This document shows positions 42,859 to 51,894 of a DNA stretch of 64,000 nt, in pieces (positions within the stretch are counted from its first letter, which is position 1; the number at the start of each line of letters is the position of its first letter). Source of the stretch: Catenuloplanes indicus. GTDB taxonomy: Bacteria > Actinomycetota > Actinomycetes > Mycobacteriales > Micromonosporaceae. Location of the stretch: contig NZ_JAUSUZ010000001.1 in NCBI RefSeq assembly GCF_030813715.1, forward strand, positions 124,001 to 188,000. The letters are read 5' to 3'. Made by a program: the position numbers and the translations under genes. The notes under the pieces are model-generated. The model made no database searches and was not told where the DNA came from. It saw only the letters and a program-made list of their open reading frames with translations.

Positions 42859-45800
42859 AGGGTTCCGGTCTCCATGGTGTCGGTGCGGGTGGTGGCGAGG
42901 TGCGCGGCCAGGTCGGCGATGGTCGGCGCGGTCAGGAACGTGCGGACGGACAGGTCGGTGCCGAACGACTCGCTCACCGCGGCGACCAGGCGCAGCGCGA
43001 GCAGGCTGTCGCCGCCGGCGGTGAAGAAGTTCGCGGTCCGGTCGACGGCCGGGGTGCCCAGCTGCGACTCCCACAGCCGGGCCAGCTCGGTCTCGACCGG
43101 GCCGGCCGGCGGCCGGGCCACCGCCGGCTCCTGGGCGGTCAGGGCGGCGAGGCCGGCGCGATCGACCTTGCCGTTCGCGGTCAGCGGCAGCGCGTCCAGC
43201 GGCACGATCCGGTGCGGGATCGCGTGCGCGGGCAGCCGGTCGGCCAGGTGCGCGGGCAGGTCGCCGACCGGGCCGCGGGCGACGACGAACGCGTGCAGCC
43301 GCCGGGTGCCGCGGCCGCCCGGGGCGAGCACGACCGCGTCGGTGACGCCGGGGTGGGCGCGCAGCGCGGCCTCGATCTCGCCGAGCTCGACCCGATGCCC
43401 GCCGATCTTCACCTGGTGGTCGGCGCGGCCGAGGAACTCCAGCGTGCCGTCGGCCCAGTAGCGGCCGAGGTCGCCGGTGCGGTACCAGCGGACCCCGTCG
43501 CCGCCGGTGACGAACCGGGCCGCGGTGCGCTCGGCGTCGCCGTGGTAGCCGGCCGCCACGCCCGCGCCGCCGATCCACAACTCGCCCGGGACCAGGTCGG
43601 GGGCGTCCAGACCGGCCGGGTCGACGACCCGGAACCGCTGGTTGGTCAGCGGCACGCCGTACGGGATCGACGTCCAGTGCGGTGGCACCTCGCCGACGTC
43701 CCAGGCGTTCGACCAGATCGACGCCTCGGTGGCGCCGCCGAGCGCGGTGAACCGGCAGTCCGGCGCGAGCGCGCGGACCCGGCCGGGCAGGTCCAGGCCG
43801 ACCCAGTCGCCGGAGACCAGGACCGCGCGCAGCCGGGCCAGGCCGCGCGCGCCCGCCGGGTCGTTCTCGGCCGCGGTGAGCAGCATGTCCAGCAGCACCG
43901 GCGCGGAGTTCCACAGCGTGGCCGGATGCCGGTCGAGCAGCTCCAGCCAGGCCGTCGGGTCGCGCCGGTCGGCGTCGCCGGGCAGCACCAGCGCGCCACC
44001 GGCGCCGAGCAGCCCGAACACGTCGTAGACGGACAGGTCGAAGTCCAGCGCGGAGACCGCGAGGACCCGGTCGTCCGGCCCGACCCGCCAGCGGTCGTTG
44101 ACGTCGGCGACGGTGTTCAGTGCCGCCGCGTGGGTGATCGCCACCGCCTTCGGCTCGCCGGTCGATCCGGACGTGAAGATCAGGTAGGCGAGGTCGCCGG
44201 GGGAGCGGTCGACCGGGGCGGGCAGCGGTGGGTGGTCGCGGGCGGTCTTGACGTCGATGTCGCCGCCGATCACCGCGCGCAGCCCGGCGACCGTGTGCAT
44301 CCGCTCCCGGCGTACCGCGGGCTGGTCGACGCCGATCGGCACGTAGACGCCACCGGCCGCGAGCACGCCGAGCACGGCCGCGACCTGGTCGGCGCCCTTC
44401 GGCAGGCTCACCCCGACCGGGTCGCCGGGCCGTACACCGTGCGCGGCCAGCGTGCCCGCGATCCGCAGGGCCGTGCCGGCCAGCTCGCCGCGGCTCATCC
44501 GGCCGTCCTGCCACAGCAGCGCGTCCGCTGCGGGTTCGGCCGCGGCGAGCGCGAAGAACCGGTCGTGCAGCAGACCGCCGGGCAGCGGTGCGGCGGTGTC
44601 GTTGACCGTCGCGCGGACCGCGGCCTGCCGGGCGGGCAGCACCGGCGCGGGCGGGCGTGCCCAGTCGGTGCCGTCGAGCCGTTCGACCATGGTGGTGTAG
44701 GCGGTGAACATGTCGTCGAGCACGCCGGGGGCGAACAGGTCCTCCACCGCGTCCCAGGTGATGCGCAGCCGGCCGCCGGACTCGGTGACCTGGTTGTCCA
44801 GCAGCACCTGCGGTGACTGGGACACGCCCCACACCTGGGTGCCGAACGCGGGTGCGGTGACCGCCTCGCCGACGCCGATCGCGCTGGTGAACACGACCGG
44901 GATGGACGCGTGCGGGCCGCCGGTGCGCCGGGCCAGCTCGCGCAGCAGCCAGCCGGCCGGCACGTCCCGGTGGTCCAGGTCCTCGCCCATCGTCCGGTGC
45001 AGCCGGCCGGCCAGGTCCAGGAACGACTCCCCGGCGGTACGGCGGTGCCCGATCATCGCGAGCGTGGTGAAGTCGCCGAGCACCCGGTCGACGTGCGGGT
45101 GCAGCGGCAGCCGGTTGAACAGCGTGAGCGTGACCGACACCGCGTCCTGGCCGCTCCACGCGCGCAGGATCTCCGCGTAGCAGGCCAGCAGCACCGCCGA
45201 CGGCGTCAGCCCGTGAGCGCGCGCGGTGGCCTGGATCCGCTGCCACCGGTCCGGGTCGAGTTCGTGCTGACGTCGGGTGAACCGGTGCCCGGACACGGTG
45301 GCCGGGTCGCCGGTCAGCGGCAGGGCCGGCGCGGGCGGCATCGCGTCCAGCCGCCGGGTCCAGTGCTCCCGGGCCGCGCCCGCCCCGCCGGACGCGGCCG
45401 GCGCGGTGGCGAGCACGTAGTCGCGGAAGGTCGCCTCGACCGGGGGCAGCGCGGCGTCCGGGTCGGTGTAGAGCGCGTCCAGCTCCCGGTACAGCAGCAT
45501 GATCGACAGGGCGTCGAAGATGAGGTAGTCCAGGCCGACGCCGATCCGGGTGCGTACCGTGCCGTCCGGGTCGGGGTAGCGCACGGCGCGGACCTCGAAC
45601 AGCGGCCACCGGTCGACCGGCAGCCTGCGGTGGGACAGCTCGGTGCGCATCCGCTGCAGCGCGTCCGCGCCCTCGGCGACCGGGACGGTGAACGGCGGCA
45701 CGGTGGGCAGCACCCGCTGCCGGGCGTCGCCGTCGAAGACCGCGCGCAGCATGTCGTGCCGGTCGACGAGGATCCGCCAGGCCCGCTCCAGCCGGGCCAG

Positions 45801-48800
45801 GTCCACGTCCGCGCCGTCGAACTCGCTGTAGTGCCAGGTGCCGACGCCGCCGAGCGGGAGCCGGTCGTCGCGGCCGATCAGGTAGGCGGCCTGGACGTCG
45901 GTGACCCCGAACGGCTCGTGCCGGTGCGCCGGGTCCGCGACCAGCCCGCCGCCGGCCGTCCCGGTGCCGGCCGTCAGCGTCGCGGCGAAGTCGCGCAGCG
46001 CCGGCCCGGCGAACAGCGCGGCGACACCGGCACCGGCCAGGCCCCGCTCGCGCAGCCGGCTGATCATGCGGGTGGCCAGCAGGGAGTCGCCGCCGAGGGC
46101 GAAGAACGAGTCGTCGCGGCCGATGGCGGTCACGCCCAGCAGCTCGGCCCACACCTCGGCCACCTGCCGCTCGGCGCCGTCCCGGGGCGGCTCGCCGGGC
46201 GCCGGGGCGGTGGCCGCGGCGGCGAACGCGGCGGCGACGGCCCGGCGGTCGAGCTTGCCGTTCGCGGTCAGCGGCATCGTCTCCGCGACGATCAGGTGCT
46301 CCGGGACCATGTAGACGGCGAGCCGGCCGGCCAGCCAGTGCCGCAGCTCGGCGGCGTCCAGCGGCGTGCCTCCGGTCGCGGCGTAGAGGCCGAGCTGCCG
46401 GGTCGCGCCGGTGACGACGGTGGCGACCGCGTGGATGACGGCCGGGTGGGCGTCCGCGGCGGCCTCGACCTCGCCCAGTTCGATGCGGTGCCCGCGGATC
46501 TTCACCTGGTGGTCGGCGCGGCCGAGGAACTCCAGCGTGCCGTCGGTGTGGTAGCGGGCCCGGTCGCCGGTGCGGTACCAGCGGCGGCCGCCGTACTCGA
46601 CGAACTTCTCCGCGGTGCGGGCCGGGTCGCCGCGGTAGCCGTGCGCCACCCCGGCGCCGCTGACCCACAGCTCGCCCGGGACGAAGTCCGGCCGGTCCCG
46701 GCCGCGCTCGTCGGCGATGCGGACCCGCATGTTGCGCAGCGGCACGCCGTACGGCACCGACCGCCACGCCGGGTCGACGTCGCCGACCTCGTACACCGTG
46801 CTGTGGATCGCGGCCTCGGTCATCCCGCCCAGCGCCGCGAACCGGGCGCCGGGCACCAGCGCGCGCAGCCGGGCCGGCTGGTCCAGCCCGACCCAGTCGC
46901 CGCCCAGCATGACCAGGCGCAGGCTGGCCGGCAGCCCGTCCCCGGCGGCGGCGGACAGCAGCATGTCCAGCAGCGCGGGCACACAGCTGACCACCGTGAC
47001 CCGGTGCCGGCGGATCAGCTCGGCCCAGCGGTACGCGTCCCGGCGGGCGGGCTCGTCGACGACCACGACCGACCCGCCGGTGCGCAGCAGCGCGAACATG
47101 TCGTACGCGGAGAGGTCGAAGTCCAGCGCGGACAGCGCGATCGTCCGGTCGTCGGCACCGACGCCGAAGACCTCCGCGACCGCGTCGAGCGTGTTGACGA
47201 CCGCGCGGTGCGGCACCTCCACACCCTTCGGCTCGCCGGTGGAGCCGGAGGTGAAGATGACGTAGGCGACCGCTTCCGGGTCCACCGGCACGACCTCGGC
47301 CGGCGGCAGGGCGCCGGCGTCGGCGATGTCGAGCACCGGCACCTCGGCCCCGTCCGGCCGGTGCGCGGCGTCGCTGAGCACCGCGGCCACTCCGGCGAGC
47401 GTGTGCAGGCGGCGCTGCCGAGCCGGTGGCGCGTCCACGCCGATCGGCACGTAGGCCGCACCGGCCGCCAGCACGCCGAGCACCGCGACGACCTGCGCCG
47501 CGCCCTTCGGCAGCGTGATCGCGACCGAGTCACCGGGGCGCACGCCGTGCCGGTGCAGCAGCGTGGCGACCCGCCGGGCCGCGTCCGCGAGCGCGCCGTA
47601 GGTCGTCTCGCCGTCGCCGCGCAGCGCGATCCGGTCCGGTTCCCGCGCCGCCCACGCGAAGAACTTCTCGGGCAGGGTCTCCGCGGGTACGTCGTCGCCG
47701 GTGTCGTTGATCCGGGCGCGGGCGGCGAGCTGGCCGTCCGGGACGAGCCGGCCGACCGGCCGCTCCCACGCGGACTCGTCGCTCAGCAGCGCGCCGATCA
47801 GGCCGCGGTAGGCGTCGAACGCGGCCTCGGCCGTGCCCGGCGCGAACGCGTCGGCGCGCACGTCCCAGTTCAGCAGCAGCCCGCCGTCGAGCTCGGTGAC
47901 CTGCGCGTCCAGCCAGACCTGCGGGCCCTGCGAGATGATCCACACGGGCCGGCCGAACGCGGCCTGCACCGCCTCGGGGTAGATCTCGCCGAGGCCGAGC
48001 GCGCTGGTGTAGACGACCGGTGCCAGCACCGGCGTGCCGTCGCCGAGGCGGGACAGGTCGCGCAGCACCTCCACGCCGGGGTACGACCCGCGTGCGATCG
48101 CCTGGTGCAGCGTGCCCTGCACGCCCCGGGCCTGCTCGGCGAACGGCAGCGGCCGGGACAGGTCCACGTCCAGCAGCACCGAGCTGCTGAAGTCGCCGAC
48201 GAGCCGGTCGGCGCCGGGCACGTCGAGGTCGCGGTCGAACAGCGGCAGGTTGAGCAGGAACCGCTGCTGTGCGCTCCAGCCCGCCAGGACCTCGGCGAAC
48301 GCGGTGGCCAGCACCGCGGCCGGGGTCAGCGAGTGCCGGCGGGCCAGCGTCGCCAGCCGGTCCCGGTCGGCGGGGGAGAGCGTGTGGTGCAGCCGGGTGG
48401 TGCGGTGGAAGCGGCCGTCGGCGTGCAGCGCGTCGACGACGGCCGGCAGCTCGGGTGCGCGGCTGAGGTCCGGCAGCCGCTGCTGCCACCAGTCGCGGGC
48501 GGCGGCGCGCTCGTCCGCCCGGCGCGCGGTGCGCTGGGCGAGATAGCCGGCGAAGCTGCCGGTGATCGGCGGCAGCGCGGTCTCCGGCGCGGTGTAGTAG
48601 TGCCGCAGGTCGTCCATGAGCAGGCGCAGGCTGGCCGCGTCCGCGGCGATCATGTCCAGGTCGACGTGCAGGCGGGTGGCGCCGCCGGGCAGCAGCGACA
48701 GCGCGACCAGGAACACCTCGCCGCGTTCGACGTCCATCCGCCGGTGGGTGCCGGTGTCGCGCAGCTCGTCCAGCCGGGCGCGGAGCGCGTCGCCGTCGAG

Positions 48801-49370
48801 CGCGCGCAGGTCGTGGACGGTCAGCGGGTCGACGTCGTCGACGGCCGGGCGGATGCGCTGCGTGCCGTCGTCGAGGATGGTGGTGCGCAGCATGTCGTGC
48901 CGGCGGCGCAGCAGGGTGACGGCCGTGGCGAGCCGGCCGGGGTCGACGCCGTGCCCGTCGAACTCCACGTAGAAGTGGGCGCCGACGCCGCCGAGCGGCT
49001 GCCCGTCCTGGCGGCCGATCCAGTAGGCGTGCTGCATCAGTCCCAGCGGGAACGGCGCGTCGCCGGGCGTCGCGGTGTCCGGCCCGGCCGGTTCGGCCGT
49101 GGTGGCCGCCGCCGACCGCAGCGCCTCTTCCCAGGCAGCCAGCGTCGGCGTCTCGGCGAGCACGTCGAAGCCGACGTCCAGGCCGTGCCGGCGCCAGGCG
49201 GCGGCGAGCCGGATCAGGCGCAGCGAGTCCAGGCCGAGGTCGAAGAGGTCGTCGTCGGGGCCGATCTCGTCCTCGGGGATCTCCAGCGCCTCGGCGGTCA
49301 GCGCGCGGATCTGTGCGGCGGTCGGTGATGCGGTACGGGGATGCGGTGCCTCGGGCACGGTCCGGTTCAC
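42855..49370 (-). CDS. NRPS, ArCP-Cy-A-PCP-Cy-A-PCP
   Basis: 2171 residues. The aryl carrier domain is residues ~15-90 with Ser49 in DLGLDSLRLIRL, loaded with salicylate. Cy1 (~105-530) has D239/D244 in DLDMIAADAAS. A1 (~560-1045) has VAYVIFTSGSTGEPKGV, FDLSAYDMFA, VSCVPALLDM and ALGGMTEAAIHS. PCP1 has Ser1096 in FFALGGDSLLATRM. Cy2 (~1150-1590) has D1281/D1286 in GLDYLIFDALS. A2 (~1610-2090) has FDLSVYDVFG, LWNSAPVL and ALGGATEASIWS, a good Cys code. PCP2 has Ser2122. It starts the chain, making salicyl-ring1-ring2. ATG 49370 is the first start after a Zur-controlled promoter. The C-terminus hands over to the docking segment of the next NRPS. Confidence 0.94.
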   Translation of the reverse strand: MNRTVPEAPHPRTASPTAAQIRALTAEALEIPEDEIGPDDDLFDLGLDSLRLIRLAAAWRRHGLDVGFDVLAETPTLAAWEEALRSAAATTAEPAGPDTATPGDAPFPLGLMQHAYWIGRQDGQPLGGVGAHFYVEFDGHGVDPGRLATAVTLLRRRHDMLRTTILDDGTQRIRPAVDDVDPLTVHDLRALDGDALRARLDELRDTGTHRRMDVERGEVFLVALSLLPGGATRLHVDLDMIAADAASLRLLMDDLRHYYTAPETALPPITGSFAGYLAQRTARRADERAAARDWWQQRLPDLSRAPELPAVVDALHADGRFHRTTRLHHTLSPADRDRLATLARRHSLTPAAVLATAFAEVLAGWSAQQRFLLNLPLFDRDLDVPGADRLVGDFSSSVLLDVDLSRPLPFAEQARGVQGTLHQAIARGSYPGVEVLRDLSRLGDGTPVLAPVVYTSALGLGEIYPEAVQAAFGRPVWIISQGPQVWLDAQVTELDGGLLLNWDVRADAFAPGTAEAAFDAYRGLIGALLSDESAWERPVGRLVPDGQLAARARINDTGDDVPAETLPEKFFAWAAREPDRIALRGDGETTYGALADAARRVATLLHRHGVRPGDSVAITLPKGAAQVVAVLGVLAAGAAYVPIGVDAPPARQRRLHTLAGVAAVLSDAAHRPDGAEVPVLDIADAGALPPAEVVPVDPEAVAYVIFTSGSTGEPKGVEVPHRAVVNTLDAVAEVFGVGADDRTIALSALDFDLSAYDMFALLRTGGSVVVVDEPARRDAYRWAELIRRHRVTVVSCVPALLDMLLSAAAGDGLPASLRLVMLGGDWVGLDQPARLRALVPGARFAALGGMTEAAIHSTVYEVGDVDPAWRSVPYGVPLRNMRVRIADERGRDRPDFVPGELWVSGAGVAHGYRGDPARTAEKFVEYGGRRWYRTGDRARYHTDGTLEFLGRADHQVKIRGHRIELGEVEAAADAHPAVIHAVATVVTGATRQLGLYAATGGTPLDAAELRHWLAGRLAVYMVPEHLIVAETMPLTANGKLDRRAVAAAFAAAATAPAPGEPPRDGAERQVAEVWAELLGVTAIGRDDSFFALGGDSLLATRMISRLRERGLAGAGVAALFAGPALRDFAATLTAGTGTAGGGLVADPAHRHEPFGVTDVQAAYLIGRDDRLPLGGVGTWHYSEFDGADVDLARLERAWRILVDRHDMLRAVFDGDARQRVLPTVPPFTVPVAEGADALQRMRTELSHRRLPVDRWPLFEVRAVRYPDPDGTVRTRIGVGLDYLIFDALSIMLLYRELDALYTDPDAALPPVEATFRDYVLATAPAASGGAGAAREHWTRRLDAMPPAPALPLTGDPATVSGHRFTRRQHELDPDRWQRIQATARAHGLTPSAVLLACYAEILRAWSGQDAVSVTLTLFNRLPLHPHVDRVLGDFTTLAMIGHRRTAGESFLDLAGRLHRTMGEDLDHRDVPAGWLLRELARRTGGPHASIPVVFTSAIGVGEAVTAPAFGTQVWGVSQSPQVLLDNQVTESGGRLRITWDAVEDLFAPGVLDDMFTAYTTMVERLDGTDWARPPAPVLPARQAAVRATVNDTAAPLPGGLLHDRFFALAAAEPAADALLWQDGRMSRGELAGTALRIAGTLAAHGVRPGDPVGVSLPKGADQVAAVLGVLAAGGVYVPIGVDQPAVRRERMHTVAGLRAVIGGDIDVKTARDHPPLPAPVDRSPGDLAYLIFTSGSTGEPKAVAITHAAALNTVADVNDRWRVGPDDRVLAVSALDFDLSVYDVFGLLGAGGALVLPGDADRRDPTAWLELLDRHPATLWNSAPVLLDMLLTAAENDPAGARGLARLRAVLVSGDWVGLDLPGRVRALAPDCRFTALGGATEASIWSNAWDVGEVPPHWTSIPYGVPLTNQRFRVVDPAGLDAPDLVPGELWIGGAGVAAGYHGDAERTAARFVTGGDGVRWYRTGDLGRYWADGTLEFLGRADHQVKIGGHRVELGEIEAALRAHPGVTDAVVLAPGGRGTRRLHAFVVARGPVGDLPAHLADRLPAHAIPHRIVPLDALPLTANGKVDRAGLAALTAQEPAVARPPAGPVETELARLWESQLGTPAVDRTANFFTAGGDSLLALRLVAAVSESFGTDLSVRTFLTAPTIADLAAHLATTRTDTMETGTL

Positions 49371-49411
49371 CCTTTTTCGTCGGAGCAGCAGGGCGGAAGC
49401 CTATTTGTAAA

Positions 49412-49426
49412 TGAACATCATGTTCA
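49412..49426. promoter_or_regulatory. Zur box and NRPS promoter
   Basis: TGAACATCATGTTCA is a nearly perfect 15-base dyad matching the Zur core, between the divergent NRPS operon and the salicyl-AMP ligase. On the minus strand it overlaps a promoter, TTGAAC, 18 bases, TAGGCT, so bound Zur would block the NRPS promoter and could also repress the plus-strand ligase. Confidence 0.8.
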
Positions 49427-49495
49427 ACTAGCGTCACTGTAAACGTCGTAACGGTTGTTACGCCACCCCCGGGGTGATCATTGAGGAGGTTCACT

Positions 49496-51115
49496 GTGGA
49501 CGGTGCGGACTGGCCCGGCTGGCCGGTGGAGGACGCCCGGCGGTACCGCGCGGCGGGCTGGTGGCGCGGTGAGACCTTCGGTGAGCTGCTGTCCGGCTGG
49601 GCGGCCCGGTTCGCCGGCCGCACCGCGCTGGTCGACGGCGACACCCGCCTCACCTACGCCGACCTCGACCGCGCCGCGCACCGGCTCGCCCGCGCACTGC
49701 ACGCGCGCGGACTGCGCCGCGGTGACCGCGTGGTGGTGCACCTGCCCAACCGCGCGGAGTTCGTCACGCTGTGGTTCGCGCTCCAGCGGCTCGGCGCCGT
49801 GCCGGTGCATGCGATGCCCGGCCACCGCCGGTCCGAGGTCGGCCACCTGGTCGAGCGGTCCGGCGCGGTCGCCTACGTCGGGCCGGACCGGCACGCCCGC
49901 TTCGACCACCGGCCGCTCGCCGCCGAGCTGCGTGCGGCGTACCCCGGCCTGGATCTTGTCATCATCGACGGCGACGTGACCGGCTGGGACGGCTTCCATC
50001 GGCTCGCCGACCTGCTGGCCGCCGACGCCGCGCCGATCGCGGAGCCGGACCCGCCGGCCGCCGGCGACCTGGCGTTGCTGTTGCTGTCCGGCGGCACCAC
50101 CGGCACGCCGAAGCTCATCCCGCGCACCCACGACGACTACGCCTGCAACGCCCGGCTGTCCGCGGAGATCTGCGAGCTGGGGCCGGACTCGGTGTACCTG
50201 GCGGTGCTGCCGATGCCGTTCAACTTCACCATGGCCTGCCCGGGCGTGCTCGGCGTGCTGCAGGCCGGCGGCACGGTCGTGGTGGCCCGCGACCCGAGCC
50301 CGGCCACCGCGTTCCGGCTGATCGCGCGGGAGCGGGTGACGATCGCCGCGCTCAACCCGCCGCTGGTGCCGCTGTGGCTGCAGGAGAACGCCGAGACCGC
50401 ACCGGACCTGTCCAGCCTGCGGCTGCTCCAGGTGGGCGCGGCCCGGCTCGCCGACGACGTGGCCCGGCGGATCGAGCCGGAACTGGGGGCCCGGCTGCAG
50501 CAGGTGTTCGGCATGGCGGAGGGTCTGATCAATCTGACCCGGCCGGAGGACGGCCCGGACACCGTCTGCACCACCCAGGGGCGGCCGATCTGCCCGGACG
50601 ACGAGGTGCGCGTGGTCGGCGAGTCCGGCGCGGACGTGCCGGACGGCGAGGTGGGGGAGCTGCTGACCCGCGGGCCGTACACGATCCGCGGCTACTACCG
50701 GGCCGGTGCGGTCAACCGGGAGGGGTTCACCGCGGACGGCTTCTACCGCACCGGCGACCAGGTACGCCGGCTGCCGTCCGGGCACCTGGTGGTGGTGGGC
50801 CGGATCAAGGACCAGATCAACCGCGGCGGCGAGAAGATCGACGCGACCGAGGTGGAGGGGCACCTGGCCGCCTATCCCGGTGTGCTCGCCGCCGCGCTGG
50901 TCGGCGTGCCGGACGCCGACTTCGGGGAGAAGCCGGTCGCGTTCCTGGTGTGCGACGGGACGCCACCGGCCGCCCGCGCGGTCGGCGCCTTCCTGCGCGA
51001 GCGCGGCGTGGCCGGCTACAAGCACCCGGACCGGGTGATCGCGGTGGAGTCGATGCCGCTGACCGCGGTCGGGAAGATCGACAAGAAGGCGCTGACCGCC
51101 ACGCTCACGTCCTAG
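49496..51115 (+). CDS. Salicyl-AMP ligase (DhbE/YbtE/MbtA-like)
   Basis: A 539-residue stand-alone adenylation enzyme that activates salicylate and loads the aryl carrier domain. WPGWPVEDARRYRAAGWWRG at the N-terminus is typical of aryl-AMP ligases. The core motifs are LLLLSGGTTGTPKLIPRTHD, MPFNFTMACPGVLGVLQAGG with the Asn-Phe aryl pocket, QQVFGMAEGLINLTR, RIKDQINRGGEKIDATEVEG and the C-terminal VGKIDKKAL Lys. GTG 49496 is chosen because GAGGAGG sits 6 bases upstream. It is divergent from the NRPS genes under the shared Zur box. Its last 11 bases overlap the convergent methyltransferase. Confidence 0.94.
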   Translation: MDGADWPGWPVEDARRYRAAGWWRGETFGELLSGWAARFAGRTALVDGDTRLTYADLDRAAHRLARALHARGLRRGDRVVVHLPNRAEFVTLWFALQRLGAVPVHAMPGHRRSEVGHLVERSGAVAYVGPDRHARFDHRPLAAELRAAYPGLDLVIIDGDVTGWDGFHRLADLLAADAAPIAEPDPPAAGDLALLLLSGGTTGTPKLIPRTHDDYACNARLSAEICELGPDSVYLAVLPMPFNFTMACPGVLGVLQAGGTVVVARDPSPATAFRLIARERVTIAALNPPLVPLWLQENAETAPDLSSLRLLQVGAARLADDVARRIEPELGARLQQVFGMAEGLINLTRPEDGPDTVCTTQGRPICPDDEVRVVGESGADVPDGEVGELLTRGPYTIRGYYRAGAVNREGFTADGFYRTGDQVRRLPSGHLVVVGRIKDQINRGGEKIDATEVEGHLAAYPGVLAAALVGVPDADFGEKPVAFLVCDGTPPAARAVGAFLRERGVAGYKHPDRVIAVESMPLTAVGKIDKKALTATLTS

Positions 51116-51803
51116 CCACGACCACCACGCCGGTACGCCGCACGCCGAACCCGGCCGCCGCCAGCTCCCGGCACAGCTCCGCGGTGGTCAGCCGCCAGGA
51201 GACGTGCCGGGAGACGACCCGCTGCACCACGGTGTCCCCGTCGCGGACCTCCGTGGTGATCGTCCAGCGCACCGTTCCCGGCTCGCCGGGCTCGGCCTCG
51301 CCGGTGTTGCGGTACTCGCGGCGGCCGACCCGCACGACGGTCTGCGGCTCGCCGCCCGGCACGCCCAGGTTGACCACCAGCGGCGCGCCGGGCGCGAGCC
51401 GCTGCGCCGCCGTGCGCCACAGGTCCCGCCGGTGTCGCGGGCTCAGCTCGCTCACCGCGTTGGCCAGCAGCACGGCCGACAGCCGGGGAGGCAGCACCGC
51501 ACCGGCGGCCGTGTCCGCCAGCACGGTGACCCGGCGGGACAGGTCCACGTCGCCGCCGACGCGGGTGAACAGCGCGGTGCGCAGCGACGCGGACGGCTCC
51601 ACCGCGATCACCTCCAGGTGCGGGTGCAGCCGGGCCAGCAGCGCGGTGCCGCGGCCGGAGCCCGCGCCGATGTCGGCGGCCGGGCCGTGCCGCGGGTCGA
51701 GGCCGCGCAGCGCCGTGCTGAGCAGCGGTGCGAGCACGCTCCACATCGGAGCCGTGAGCAGATCGTAGTGCTCGGCTTGCGCGTCGTAGGCGGTGTGGTC
51801 CAC
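51105..51803 (-). CDS. SAM-dependent methyltransferase, metallophore locus paralogue C
   Basis: A 232-residue class I methyltransferase: AEHYDLLTAPMWSVLAPLLS, motif I AADIGAGSGRGTALLARLHP, post-I LEVIAVEPSASLRTALFTRV. It is closest to the gene at 31084 (same DIGAGSG form and MW..L..P block). GTG 51803 has GGAGGG directly upstream; the frame remains open further upstream without coding character. It is divergent from the ferredoxin operon with a Zur box between, and convergent with the ligase gene. Confidence 0.85.
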   Translation of the reverse strand: MDHTAYDAQAEHYDLLTAPMWSVLAPLLSTALRGLDPRHGPAADIGAGSGRGTALLARLHPHLEVIAVEPSASLRTALFTRVGGDVDLSRRVTVLADTAAGAVLPPRLSAVLLANAVSELSPRHRRDLWRTAAQRLAPGAPLVVNLGVPGGEPQTVVRVGRREYRNTGEAEPGEPGTVRWTITTEVRDGDTVVQRVVSRHVSWRLTTAELCRELAAAGFGVRRTGVVVVART

Positions 51804-51828
51804 TATCCCTCCGGAGCCTTGTTGAACA

Positions 51829-51843
51829 TGACAATAGTTTTCA
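51829..51843. promoter_or_regulatory. Zur box and importer-operon promoter
   Basis: TGACAATAGTTTTCA matches 11-12 of 15 positions of the Zur core. It lies inside the spacer of a plus-strand promoter, TTGAAC, 18 bases, TAGGCT (51822-51851), which has the same hexamers and spacing as the NRPS promoter. It controls the ferredoxin-importer-salicylate synthase operon and probably the divergent methyltransferase. Confidence 0.72.
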
Positions 51844-51894
51844 TCTAGGCTGTCGACCGTACCGGCACCGGCCACACCCGTGCGAGGAGGACCG

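Noticed and set aside
44910-49328. Plus-strand open frame of ~1470 codons opposite the first NRPS
   Set aside because: Same shadow effect: no domains, extreme composition, and the minus strand carries all NRPS motifs.
49449-49462. Small dyad GTAAC-GGTT-GTTAC next to the Zur box
   Set aside because: Short, single occurrence near the ligase start; not enough to call a second operator.
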